From Streptomyces sp. GESEQ-35 (GTDB lineage Bacteria; Actinomycetota; Actinomycetes; Streptomycetales; Streptomycetaceae), in assembly GCF_017948485.1 (NCBI RefSeq), contig NZ_JAFFSX010000007.1, positions 305,478-369,477 on the forward strand: a DNA stretch of 64,000 nucleotides, read 5' to 3'. The notes beneath the pieces are model-generated. The model worked only from the letters and a program-made list of their open reading frames with translations, was not told where the DNA came from and did not search any database. Both the position numbers and the translations under genes were made by a program. This document shows positions 55,689 to 63,904 of this stretch, piece by piece. Each line of letters begins with the position of its first letter. Positions within the stretch are counted from its first letter, which is position 1.

Positions 55689-56885
55689 CTACGGCAGCGC
55701 CAGCATCCGCTCCAGTGCCAGCTTCGCGAACGCCTCTGTCTCCTTGTCGACCTCGATGCGGTTGACGAGGTTGCCCTCGGCCAGGGACTCCAGGGCCCAG
55801 ACCAGGTGGGGGAGGTCGATGCGGTTCATGGTCGAGCAGAAGCAGACCGTCTTGTCGAGGAAGACGATCTCCTTGCCCTCCGGTGCGAAACGGTTCGCCA
55901 GCCGGCGGACCAGGTTCAGCTCCGTGCCGACGGCCCACTTGGAGCCGGCGGGAGCGGCCTCCAGAGCCTTGATGATGTACTCGGTCGAACCGACGTGGTC
56001 CGCCGCGGCCACGACCTCGTTCTTGCACTCGGGGTGGACGAGGACATTGACACCCGGGATGCGTTCACGGACGTCGTTCACCGAGTCCAGCGAGAAACGA
56101 CCGTGCACCGAGCAGTGGCCGCGCCACAGGATCATCTTCGCGGCGCGCAGCTGGTCGGCGGTCAGGCCGCCGTTCGGTTTGTGCGGGTTGTAGAGGACGC
56201 AGTCCTCCAGCGTCATCCCCATGTCCCGCACCGCGGTGTTGCGGCCGAGGTGCTGGTCGGGCAGGAAGAGCACCTTTGTTGTTGCGGGCTCCCCCTGCTC
56301 GAAGGCCCACTCCAGGGCGCGCTGGGCGTTCGAGGACGTGCAGATCGTGCCACCGTGCTTGCCCGTGAACGCCTTGATGTCCGCGGACGAGTTCATGTAC
56401 GAGACGGGCACGACCTGCTCGGCTATCCCGGCCTCGGTCAGCACGTCCCAGCACTCGGCGACCTGCTCGGCCGTCGCCATGTCGGCCATCGAGCAGCCGG
56501 CGGCCAGATCCGGCAGGACGACCTTCTGGTCGTCGGAGGTCAGGATGTCCGCCGACTCCGCCATGAAGTGCACACCGCAGAACACGATGTACTCGGCCTC
56601 CGGACGCGCGGCCGCGTCCCGGGCCAGCTTGAAGGAGTCCCCGGTGACATCGGCGAACTGGATGACCTCGTCGCGCTGGTAGTGGTGGCCGAGCACGAAG
56701 ACCTTGTCCCCGAGCTTCGCCTTGGCCGTACGGGCGCGCTCCACCAGGTCCGGGTCGGACGGCGAGGGCAGGTCGCCGGGGCACTCGACGCCGCGCTCGC
56801 TCCGCGGGTCGGCCTCGCGGCCGAGGAGCAGCAGGGCGAGGGGCGTCGGCTGTACGTCGAGCTCCTGGGTCTGGGCGGTGGTCAC
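55689..56885 (-). CDS. nadA: Quinolinate synthase
   Basis: NadA condenses iminoaspartate with dihydroxyacetone phosphate to make quinolinate for NAD, using a 4Fe-4S cluster. The protein has 398 residues. Landmarks are FVLGHHYQRDEVIQFAD near residue 67, YIVFCGVHFMAE with a first Cys, LPDLAAGCSMADM, LVHPECK with another and LDKTVCFCSTMNRIDL near 350, covering the cluster cysteines. I choose the GTG at 56883-56885 (VTTAQTQELDVQ), which has AAAGGG 8 bases upstream; a GTG three codons earlier abuts that site. Three direct repeats lie upstream. No nadB or nadC is in the window. Confidence 0.97.
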   Translation of the reverse strand: MTTAQTQELDVQPTPLALLLLGREADPRSERGVECPGDLPSPSDPDLVERARTAKAKLGDKVFVLGHHYQRDEVIQFADVTGDSFKLARDAAARPEAEYIVFCGVHFMAESADILTSDDQKVVLPDLAAGCSMADMATAEQVAECWDVLTEAGIAEQVVPVSYMNSSADIKAFTGKHGGTICTSSNAQRALEWAFEQGEPATTKVLFLPDQHLGRNTAVRDMGMTLEDCVLYNPHKPNGGLTADQLRAAKMILWRGHCSVHGRFSLDSVNDVRERIPGVNVLVHPECKNEVVAAADHVGSTEYIIKALEAAPAGSKWAVGTELNLVRRLANRFAPEGKEIVFLDKTVCFCSTMNRIDLPHLVWALESLAEGNLVNRIEVDKETEAFAKLALERMLALP

Positions 56886-57263
56886 GACACGCACCCTTTC
56901 TGTTCTGCGGCTCGCCGACCCGGGAGCCGGGGCGGCGGGACATGCGGGACATCGTTCACCGGCGGGAAGAAGCGACTTCTCGTCGATTTGACGTTATCTA
57001 TCATAACCGCTTCACGTCAGTTTGACGATGGCCATCGTGTCGATGTGACGTGAATCCCGACACCTGGACGTCGGGTCGCGTTGTCGTGCTGTCCGTGCTG
57101 CCGTCCGTGCTGCTGTCCACAGGTCGCTGTCCGCTTCCGGGCGCATGTGCGAGCATGAAGGGACAAGCCAAGGGAAAGTCACGGGCGTGCCCGGAATGAA
57201 TCCGGGGCCGCGCCGGTTGCAACCGTCGGCAAGCAGTCTCCGTACTACCCGGGAGAGATGTAG
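56886..57263. promoter_or_regulatory. Divergent promoter region of nadA and erpA with repeated motifs
   Basis: This 378-bp stretch has no gene. It contains three related 12-mers in direct orientation, GTCGATTTGACG (56982-56993), GTCAGTTTGACG (57016-57027) and GTCGATGTGACG (57039-57050), plus a palindrome GTTAT-n5-ATAAC at 56993-57007 and an AT-richer core near 57000. The repeats lie 97-165 bp upstream of nadA and are a good candidate for a NAD- or iron-linked regulator. The erpA side (57050-57263) shows only a GGGAGAG ribosome site. Confidence 0.55.
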
Positions 57264-57620
57264 ATGTCCGTATCGGACGAGACCAGCACCGTCACCGACG
57301 GCATCATCCTGTCCGAAGGCGCAGCGGCGAAGGTCAAGGCCCTGCTCGACCAGGAGGGCCGGGACGATCTGGCCCTGCGCGTCGCCGTTCAGCCGGGTGG
57401 CTGCTCAGGCCTTCGCTACCAGCTCTTCTTCGACGAGCGTTCCCTCGACGGTGACGTCGTCAAGGAGTTCGGCGGCGTCAAGGTCGTCACCGACCGCATG
57501 AGCGCCCCGTACCTGGGCGGTGCCTCCATCGACTTCGTGGACTCCATCGAGAAGCAGGGCTTCACGATCGACAACCCGAACGCGACGGGCTCCTGCGCCT
57601 GCGGCGACTCCTTCAGCTAA
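57264..57620 (+). CDS. erpA: Iron-sulfur cluster insertion protein (ErpA/HesB family)
   Basis: This 118-residue A-type carrier protein delivers Fe-S clusters to apo-proteins. The three conserved cysteines are present: LRVAVQPGGCSGLRY near residue 47 and the C-terminal GSCACGDSF pair. The start is the ATG at 57264 with GGGAGAG upstream. It is divergent from nadA, whose product needs a 4Fe-4S cluster, so functional coupling is plausible. A hairpin terminator follows. Confidence 0.96.
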   Translation: MSVSDETSTVTDGIILSEGAAAKVKALLDQEGRDDLALRVAVQPGGCSGLRYQLFFDERSLDGDVVKEFGGVKVVTDRMSAPYLGGASIDFVDSIEKQGFTIDNPNATGSCACGDSFS

Positions 57621-57634
57621 GCCCAGAGACCGAT

Positions 57635-57675
57635 GTGAAGGCGGCGGCCCCCTCCGACGGGGCCGCCGCCTTCAC
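57635..57675 (+). terminator. erpA transcription terminator
   Basis: A perfect 17-bp stem (57635-57651 with 57659-57675, arm GTGAAGGCGGCGGCCCC) with a 7-base loop, followed by GTTTC, begins 14 bp past the erpA stop. The opposite gene ends at 57692, so it may stop that transcript as well. Confidence 0.9.
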
Positions 57676-57691
57676 GTTTCTGTGCCGCGAA

Positions 57692-59584
57692 TCACCTGGT
57701 GCCGGAGGTCTCCGGCAGCCGCGCCCCCGCCTTCTCCAGCGGGACCGCCTTGCCGTCCGACCCCACGACCTTGCGGTCACCCAGCGGCTCGTCCAACTGC
57801 ACGGCCTGGTGGTACTGCTTCGCGATCATGATGCAGACCTTGTCCGGCCAGGGTGTCTCGGTCACCGTGACCGTCACCTGGCCGCCGTTCTCGGTCGCCG
57901 TCGCCTTGTAGTCGGCGCAGACCCCGCCGGTGAAGGCGACGGTCAGCTCGTTGCCCTCGGCCGTGTAGCCCTCGACCGTCACCTCACGGGTGGCCGGCGC
58001 GGAGGTCGGCTCGTCGCCGGGTGAGGTCGGCAGCGTGCTGGGCTGCCCGCTCGGCGCCGACGGCGAGGCCAGGAACTTCGGGTCGACCGCGGGATGCGTC
58101 ACCGTGAAGGAGTCCTCGCCGCCCGGCGCCCGTACCTCGTACAGCCAGGACGGCACCAGCGCCGGCTGCCCGCCCACGGTGTGCGAGGCCAGCCCGAACA
58201 CCGCCTTCTCGACGGCGATCGTCTGCTTCTGCGGAGCGTCGGTCGACGATCCGCACGGCGCCTCCAGCCGGTCCTTCAGCGGCACGGGACTGGCGCATCC
58301 GCCGATGCCCATACGGTGGTCGGCCGCCGGAGCCGTGTTCATCAGGCCCAGCGTCTTCTCGGCGCTCAGGACGGGATACGTGTCCCCCTTCACCGGCGCC
58401 TTCAACTGGCCGCTGCCGCCCACGACTTCGCCCTCCGGACTGATCGTGAGCCCGGTCGTCCAGCCGTACGTCGGCAGCTCGCCGACCGCCCGATCGGCGT
58501 TCACCACCCGCTGGGCGCCGATCACCTGGCTCGTGTCGAGCTTGGCGTCGTCCTGCCCGACCGCCTTCAGGATCGGCGCGGCCGCCTCCTGCGCGGCCTC
58601 GGCGCTCACCGGGTCGCCGGCCGGATTGGCCGGGTCCTTGGAACAGACGGTGGTGCTTTGACAGTCATCCGTCCCGGGCGCGTACCGGTGGAACGTCCAG
58701 GTACCCGGCGCCGCCTTGCTCACCTGAAGACTCGGCCCCGCCGCGTCCTGCGCCCCCACCTTCCAGGCCTGTCCCTCGGCAACCGGCGTCCCGTCCACCC
58801 CGAGCGCGGCGGCCAGCTCGGCCACCTCGTCCTCTGTGACCTCGCCCTTCGCCCCGTACACGGGCGCGGAGTCGGGACCGTCCGGCAGCTCACCCTCGGC
58901 CCGATACGTCACCCCGTTCGGGTCGGGCTCGCCCGGCGCGATACCCGCGGCGCCCTCGGAGTACCCGTCGAGCGCGAGCGGCGGGGGAGTGTCGTCGCCG
59001 GGGGCCCCGGACGTCGTACCACCACCGTCAGAACCACCGGACGCGGTAGCGGCGAAGTACGCCCCACCACCGCCCACGAGCAGCACGGCGGCGGCGACGG
59101 AGGCGACGGCAACGGGCGAACGCCGCCGACCGGGCCGCACGGCACCGCCGTCCTTGGCGGCGACCACATGGATGTCGGAGGTGTCGGCGTCGGGGGAAGT
59201 GGCGTCGGGTTCGTCGGAGCCGGACGCTTCCGCGCTGAGGGGTGTTACGCCGGTTCCTGGCGCTTCCGCGCCGGAGGGCGTGGCGTCGGGTCCGTCGGCG
59301 GCGTCCGCGTCGCGCGTCTCGGGGGCGGAGCCGTCGCCTTTCGCCAAGGCGTCCTTGTCCTCGTCCTCCCGGACGCTCGGCTCCTCAGAGGCGCCGTCTG
59401 TCTCCTCGGCACCCTGTTCCTCCGACGCACCCGTCCCTTCCGGGACCCCCGTCTCCTCGGCCCTCTCGGCCCCGTGGACCCCCTCGCCGTTCCCGGCGGT
59501 GTCATCGGCGTCCCGAGTCCTGCCGCTGTTCTCGGCGGCACCGGCCTCGGCGGCGTCGTCGTTGTCGGGTCGCTCGGCGTTCAC
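57692..59584 (-). CDS. Large one-pass membrane protein with acidic N-terminal tail
   Basis: This 630-residue protein has a very acidic, low-complexity N-terminus of about 150 residues (EEQGAEETDGASEEPSVRED type), a basic stop RPGRRRSP, one membrane segment at about 157-178 (VAVASVAAAVLLVGGGGAYFA) and a large extracytoplasmic part. The outer domain has four Cys (DDCQSTTVCSK and GGCASPVP with APCGSS) that may form disulfides, followed by a Ser/Pro/Thr linker near 500 and a final strand-rich domain (GVCADYKATATENGG; DKVCIMIAKQYHQ). The layout recalls Streptomyces membrane proteins of unknown function. The stop is 71 bp from that of erpA on the opposite strand. Confidence 0.85.
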   Translation of the reverse strand: MNAERPDNDDAAEAGAAENSGRTRDADDTAGNGEGVHGAERAEETGVPEGTGASEEQGAEETDGASEEPSVREDEDKDALAKGDGSAPETRDADAADGPDATPSGAEAPGTGVTPLSAEASGSDEPDATSPDADTSDIHVVAAKDGGAVRPGRRRSPVAVASVAAAVLLVGGGGAYFAATASGGSDGGGTTSGAPGDDTPPPLALDGYSEGAAGIAPGEPDPNGVTYRAEGELPDGPDSAPVYGAKGEVTEDEVAELAAALGVDGTPVAEGQAWKVGAQDAAGPSLQVSKAAPGTWTFHRYAPGTDDCQSTTVCSKDPANPAGDPVSAEAAQEAAAPILKAVGQDDAKLDTSQVIGAQRVVNADRAVGELPTYGWTTGLTISPEGEVVGGSGQLKAPVKGDTYPVLSAEKTLGLMNTAPAADHRMGIGGCASPVPLKDRLEAPCGSSTDAPQKQTIAVEKAVFGLASHTVGGQPALVPSWLYEVRAPGGEDSFTVTHPAVDPKFLASPSAPSGQPSTLPTSPGDEPTSAPATREVTVEGYTAEGNELTVAFTGGVCADYKATATENGGQVTVTVTETPWPDKVCIMIAKQYHQAVQLDEPLGDRKVVGSDGKAVPLEKAGARLPETSGTR

Positions 59585-59739
59585 CGCATCGCTCCTTCTG
59601 CTGCACGCTGTCCCTTTTGACCCGGCCCTGCCAAATACCGAATACAGGCGGCCGTCGGGTCGTATGACGCATCCCCTCTACGGGGGACAGCGATGGGACG
59701 CAGCGGGGGAGCGCGCGGTTCCCCTGAAGGCGTCGATTA
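59585..59739. other. Upstream stretch of the one-pass membrane protein gene
   Basis: No gene is visible between the start of the membrane protein gene and the MITE-like element. Together with the element this makes 330 bp without coding sequence. It presumably holds the promoter for 57692-59584; no motif stands out. Confidence 0.4.
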
Positions 59740-59916
59740 AGGGCCTGTCCGGCGGATCATGCCGCAGACGCGGGGCCTGGCACGCCCATCTGCGGCGTTG
59801 TCGTCAGTCTCCCCCACTCTCGGCTGCGCTCGAGCGGGGGGACCCCCATCGCCCCGCTCACCAGCGCTGATTCGGCACCGCTTCTTTCCTGCGACCTGAT
59901 CCGCCGGACAGGCCCT
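59740..59916. mobile_element. MITE-like element with 20-bp terminal inverted repeats
   Basis: The ends AGGGCCTGTCCGGCGGATCA (59740-59759) and its exact complement (59897-59916) enclose 137 bp with no coding frame. The inside carries a GC-rich hairpin with CCCCC and GGGGGG arms (around 59815-59850). A TA dinucleotide sits at each end (59738-59739 and 59916-59917), which would fit a TA target duplication as in IS630-type elements. No transposase is present, so it is non-autonomous. The right end overlaps the stop codon of the next gene. A degenerate left end recurs at 45077-45112. Confidence 0.8.
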
Positions 59917-60124
59917 AGTCGCCGTAGTCCGACATCGCGTCCAGCAGCCGCGCGGACTTCTTCGGCACGCTCACCCCGTGAATGAGTGACGGGGAGACGG
60001 GAAGGGCGGCGCTCCGGTCGGGAACCGTCCAGTGGGGGGCCATCCGGGCGCAGTCGCCGCGCAGCGACGCCAGATCGCCTTCCAGGTCGACCGGGACCGG
60101 AGCATGGACGTCGAGTTTCGTCAT
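59915..60124 (-). CDS. Small hypothetical protein, 69 residues, stop codon at MITE end
   Basis: This protein starts MTKLDVHAPVPVDLEGDLAS and ends SARLLDAMSDYGD. It is soluble, with a conserved-looking SLIHGVSVPKKSARLL segment, but I recognise no family. Its TAG stop (59915-59917) is formed where the MITE-like element meets the gene. The original C-terminus may therefore have been different, although an ending at DYGD reads naturally. No strong ribosome site precedes the ATG at 60124. Confidence 0.7.
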   Translation of the reverse strand: MTKLDVHAPVPVDLEGDLASLRGDCARMAPHWTVPDRSAALPVSPSLIHGVSVPKKSARLLDAMSDYGD

Positions 60125-60259
60125 AACGGCACCGTAGGCACGCCCGAGTCGGCGAAGAAAGATCTACTATCGGGTAGTTTTGGTCGCTTCAACGTCACCA
60201 CGCCGACCCGGTAGCGTTAACTGTCAATCCGCCTCCGCATCCGCAGGAGAGTCCTAGCC

Positions 60260-61234
60260 GTGCGCATCGCAGTCACCGGCTCCATCGCCACCGACCACCT
60301 CATGACCTTCCCCGGCCGCTTCGCCGACCAGCTCGTCGCGGACCAACTGCACACGGTCTCGCTCTCCTTCCTGGTCGACAACCTCGACGTACGCCGGGGC
60401 GGGGTCGGCGCGAACATCGCCTTCGGTATGGGCCAGCTCGGCACGAAGCCGATCCTGGTCGGCGCCGCAGGCTTCGACTTCGACGACTACCGTGCCTGGC
60501 TCGACCGGCACGGCGTCGACACCGACTCGGTCCGTATCTCCGAGACGCTGCACACCGCCCGCTTCGTCTGCACCACCGACGCCGACCACAACCAGATCGG
60601 CTCCTTCTACACCGGTGCGATGAGCGAGGCCCGCCTCATCGAGCTGAAGACCGTCGCGGACCGCGTCGGCGGCCTCGACCTGGTGCTGATCGGCGCGGAC
60701 GACCCGGAGGGGATGCTCCGCCACACCGAGGAGTGCCGCACCCGGTCCATCCCGTTCGCCGCCGACTTCTCCCAGCAGATCGCCCGGATGAACGGCGACG
60801 AGATCCGGATACTGCTCGACGGAGCGACGTACCTCTTCTCGAACGAGTACGAGAAGGGCCTCATCGAGTCCAAGACGGGCTGGACGGACGAGGAGATCCT
60901 GGGCAAGGTCGGCCACCGCGTCACCACGCTCGGCGCACGCGGTGTCCGCATCGAGCGGGCCGGCGAGGACCCGATCGAGGTCGGCTGCGCCGAGGAGGAG
61001 CGCAAGGCCGACCCCACCGGCGTCGGCGACGCCTTCCGCGCCGGCTTCCTCTCCGGCCTCGCCTGGGGCGTCTCCCTGGAGCGCGCCGCCCAGGTCGGCT
61101 GCATGGTCGCCACGCTGGTCATCGAGACGGTCGGCACCCAGGAGTACCAGCTGCGCCGCGCCCACTTCATGGACCGCTTCACCAAGGCGTACGGCCATGA
61201 CGCCGCCGCCGAGGTCCAGAAGCACCTCGCGTAA
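60260..61234 (+). CDS. PfkB-family carbohydrate kinase (adenosine/ribokinase-like)
   Basis: This 324-residue cytoplasmic kinase starts with a GTG (VRIAVTGSIATDHLM) and has both PfkB signatures: GGVGANIAFGMGQLG near residue 47 and DPTGVGDAFRAGFLSGLAWG near 252, with the catalytic Asp in GVGDAF. LVGAAGFDFDDYRAWLDRHG is also typical. The substrate could be a sugar, adenosine or another nucleoside; the sequence groups it loosely with bacterial adenosine kinases and ribokinases. A palindrome between its stop and that of the convergent gene may terminate both. Confidence 0.92.
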   Translation: MRIAVTGSIATDHLMTFPGRFADQLVADQLHTVSLSFLVDNLDVRRGGVGANIAFGMGQLGTKPILVGAAGFDFDDYRAWLDRHGVDTDSVRISETLHTARFVCTTDADHNQIGSFYTGAMSEARLIELKTVADRVGGLDLVLIGADDPEGMLRHTEECRTRSIPFAADFSQQIARMNGDEIRILLDGATYLFSNEYEKGLIESKTGWTDEEILGKVGHRVTTLGARGVRIERAGEDPIEVGCAEEERKADPTGVGDAFRAGFLSGLAWGVSLERAAQVGCMVATLVIETVGTQEYQLRRAHFMDRFTKAYGHDAAAEVQKHLA

Positions 61235-61237
61235 CCA

Positions 61238-61255
61238 AGCGGCCCCGGGGCCGCT
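61238..61255. terminator. 18-bp palindrome between convergent genes
   Basis: AGCGGCCCCGGGGCCGCT is a perfect palindrome lying exactly between the stops at 61234 (+) and 61254 (-). It can form a short hairpin in either transcript. Confidence 0.6.
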
Positions 61256-62648
61256 AGGAGACCCGGCGGACCAGGTACGCGGTGCCTCGGTCCGCCGGCT
61301 CCTCACCGACGTACTGCTGCCCCCGCATCTCGCACCACGCCGGAATGTCCAGTCGGGCCGCCTCGTCGTCCGACAGCACACGGACCGTGCCGCCGACCGG
61401 TACGTCCCCGATGACCTTCGCCAGTTCGATGACGGGGATCGGGCACCGCTTGCCGAGCGCGTCCACGACCAGGACGTCCTCCCGCACGCTCGTCGCCGGT
61501 GCCGGTGCCGGTGCCGGTGCCGGTGCCCCCAGCTTCTCCCGCACCGCGGCCACCGCCCCCGGCAGCACCGCCAGGAACCGTTCGACGTCCTCTTCCGGTG
61601 TCCCGAGCGGCAGCGAAACCCGTACGTTTCCCTCACTCAGCACCCCCATCGCCTTCAGCACATGGCTGGGCGTCAGCGTGCTGCTCGTACAGGACGATCC
61701 GGAAGAGACGGAAAAGCCGGCGCGGTCCAGTTCATGGAGCAGAGTCTCTCCGTCGACATAGAGACAGGAGAAGGTGACGATCCCGGGCAGCCGGCGCACC
61801 GGATCCCCGACCACCTCCACATCGGAGACCGACTCCGGCACCCGCGCCCGGATCCGCTCCGTCAACTCCCGCAGCCGTACCGCCTCCTGCGCCGCCTCCG
61901 CCCGCACCGCCCGCAGCGAAGCCGCCGCCGCCACGATCGCCGGCAGATTCTCGAACCCGGCCGCCCGCCCCGACTCCCGCTCGTCCACCGGCCCTTGAGC
62001 CGCGAACCGCACCCCTTTCCGCACGACGAGCAGCCCGACCCCCGACGGCCCACCCCATTTGTGCGCGCTGGCGGTCAACAACGACCAGTCACCCGCAACC
62101 CGCCCCCACCCCAGCGACTGAGCGGCATCCACCAGCAGCGGCACCCCCGCCTCCCGGCACAACTCCGCCACGGCGCCGACGGGCTGCTCGCTACCGACCT
62201 CATGGTTGGCCGACTGAAGACACGCCAACGCGGTGTCAGGGCGGAGGGCAGCGGCGTACGACGACGCACTCACCACACCCATGCGATCCACGGCCACCTG
62301 CCTCACCGCCCCACCATCCGCCTCATGCACATCGGCCGAATGGAGCACCGAGGAATGTTCGACGGCCGACACGATCAGGTGACGTCCGACCCGCCGCCGC
62401 CCCGCCAACGCCCCCGCGATTCCGGAGTGCACGGCACGCGTACCGGACGAGGTGAACACCAGCTCATCCGGCCGACACCCCACCGCCTCAGCAGCCGCCT
62501 CCCGAGCAGCATCCAACAACAACCGAGCCCGCCGCCCTTCCCGATAGAGGCGGGCAGGATCAGCCCACCCCTCATCCAGAGAGGCCATCAGCGCCTGCCG
62601 AGCAACGGGATGAAGCGGAGCGCCAGAAGCGGCATCAAAGTAGGACAC
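61254..62648 (-). CDS. Cysteine desulfurase fused to a TusA sulfur-carrier domain
   Basis: The N-terminal 375 residues form a PLP-dependent cysteine desulfurase: K197 in SAHKWGG binds PLP, EHSSVLHS near residue 98 and LVDAAQSLGWGR near 172 flank it, and C320 (SGSSCTS) is the persulfide cysteine. A short APAPAPAPAPA linker (encoded by a GGTGCC-type repeat at about 61496-61526) leads to a TusA-like domain (residues 390-464) with its sulfur-accepting C402 in KRCPIPVIELAK. The fusion would pass sulfur straight from desulfurase to carrier, for thiolation or cofactor synthesis. The start is a GTG (VSYFDAASGAP). Confidence 0.93.
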   Translation of the reverse strand: MSYFDAASGAPLHPVARQALMASLDEGWADPARLYREGRRARLLLDAAREAAAEAVGCRPDELVFTSSGTRAVHSGIAGALAGRRRVGRHLIVSAVEHSSVLHSADVHEADGGAVRQVAVDRMGVVSASSYAAALRPDTALACLQSANHEVGSEQPVGAVAELCREAGVPLLVDAAQSLGWGRVAGDWSLLTASAHKWGGPSGVGLLVVRKGVRFAAQGPVDERESGRAAGFENLPAIVAAAASLRAVRAEAAQEAVRLRELTERIRARVPESVSDVEVVGDPVRRLPGIVTFSCLYVDGETLLHELDRAGFSVSSGSSCTSSTLTPSHVLKAMGVLSEGNVRVSLPLGTPEEDVERFLAVLPGAVAAVREKLGAPAPAPAPAPATSVREDVLVVDALGKRCPIPVIELAKVIGDVPVGGTVRVLSDDEAARLDIPAWCEMRGQQYVGEEPADRGTAYLVRRVS

Positions 62649-62680
62649 ACAGCAACGCTAAACCCCCGTTCACTACAACG

Positions 62681-62715
62681 CCTTAAGGGGCGCGGGGAAC
62701 TGCGCGACCAGCCAC
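62681..62715. repeat. Extragenic repeat, copy 10
   Basis: CCTTAAGGGGCGCGGGGAAC followed by TGCGCGACCAGCCAC lies just upstream of the cysteine desulfurase fusion gene, between it and ctaC. Confidence 0.85.
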
Positions 62716-62911
62716 AGTCAACCCGCACCCGCCAAACCAGCGAACCGACGGAGTTACTAGGCACCCCTCCTCGCGAACCCTCGGAGAGCGTCGGCTAGGG
62801 TTTGGTCCGCATAAACATCCAAACCCCTGCCCGACGCAGGGCGGCGACCGACCACCGAGTAGGGCAGGCCGCAGCCAAACCGCGCGGGCGAGACTCTCGG
62901 GAAGGCGCTAC

Positions 62912-63904
62912 GTGAGTCCCAACGGCTCCGACCTCCCCCACGCCCTGGGGGGCGCGGGCGGTACCCCCACGCCGCGGCGCCCGATGCGGCGGAAGCTGCT
63001 GCAGGCACTGACCGTGGGCTTGGTCCTTGCGACCGCAACCGGTTGCACATCCGAGGACTTCCCCCGCCTTGGTATGCCCACCCCCACCACCGAAGAGGCC
63101 CCGCGAATCCTCTCCCTGTGGCAGGGATCCTGGGCGGCCGCGCTCGCCACCGGCGTGCTGGTCTGGGGCCTGATCCTGTGGAGCACCATCTTCCACCGGC
63201 GCAGCCGCACCAAGGTCGAAGTCCCTCCGCAGACCCGGTACAACATGCCCATCGAGGCGCTGTACACGGTGGTCCCGCTCATCATCGTCTCGGTGCTCTT
63301 CTACTTCACGGCCCGCGACGAGACGAAGATTCTCAGTCTCGACAAGAAGCCCGACGTCACGGTCAACGTGGTCGGCTTCCAGTGGAGCTGGGGCTTCAAC
63401 TACATCGAGAACGTCGACGGTTCCACCGGTGACGCGAAGACCGACAAGAACCTGGACGCGATCCCGGACCGGTTCAAGAAGGAGTTCCCGGCGAACGCCG
63501 GCGGTGTCTACGACGTCGGCACGCCCGGCACGAAGAACCCGCAGACCGGCAACCCGGGCCCGACCCTCTGGCTCCCCGAGGGCAAGACGGTCCGCTTCGT
63601 CCTCACCTCGCGGGACGTCATCCACTCCTTCTGGGTGGTGCCGTTCCTCATGAAGCAGGACGTCATCCCGGGCCACACCAACTCCTTCCAGGTGACCCCC
63701 AACAAGGAGGGCACCTTCCTGGGCAAGTGCGCCGAGCTGTGCGGCGTCGACCACTCCCGGATGCTGTTCAACGTGAAGGTCGTCTCCCCTGAGCGCTACG
63801 AACAGCACCTCAAGGACCTCGCCAAGAAGGGGCAGACCGGTTACGTTCCCGCCGGCATCGCGCAGACGAGCCACGAGAAGAACCGGGAGACGAACAACCT
63901 GTGA
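62912..63904 (+). CDS. ctaC: Cytochrome c oxidase subunit II
   Basis: CtaC carries the CuA centre that receives electrons from cytochrome c in the aa3 oxidase. The protein has 330 residues. A lipoprotein-type signal ends ATATGC (Cys45), then two membrane segments (WAAALATGVLVWGLILWSTI; ALYTVVPLIIVSVLFYFTA) precede the cupredoxin domain. CuA ligands are the His in VIHSFWVVP near residue 231, and CAELCGVDHSRM near 265 with two Cys, His and Met. GGGAAGG is 6 bases before the GTG at 62912. The stop overlaps ctaD as GTGA. Confidence 0.97.
   Translation: MSPNGSDLPHALGGAGGTPTPRRPMRRKLLQALTVGLVLATATGCTSEDFPRLGMPTPTTEEAPRILSLWQGSWAAALATGVLVWGLILWSTIFHRRSRTKVEVPPQTRYNMPIEALYTVVPLIIVSVLFYFTARDETKILSLDKKPDVTVNVVGFQWSWGFNYIENVDGSTGDAKTDKNLDAIPDRFKKEFPANAGGVYDVGTPGTKNPQTGNPGPTLWLPEGKTVRFVLTSRDVIHSFWVVPFLMKQDVIPGHTNSFQVTPNKEGTFLGKCAELCGVDHSRMLFNVKVVSPERYEQHLKDLAKKGQTGYVPAGIAQTSHEKNRETNNL

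Noticed and set aside
61496..61526. A tandem GCCGGT-type repeat considered as a possible CRISPR or slippage locus
   Set aside because: It is a short in-frame repeat coding the Ala/Pro linker of the desulfurase-TusA fusion; there are no spacers.
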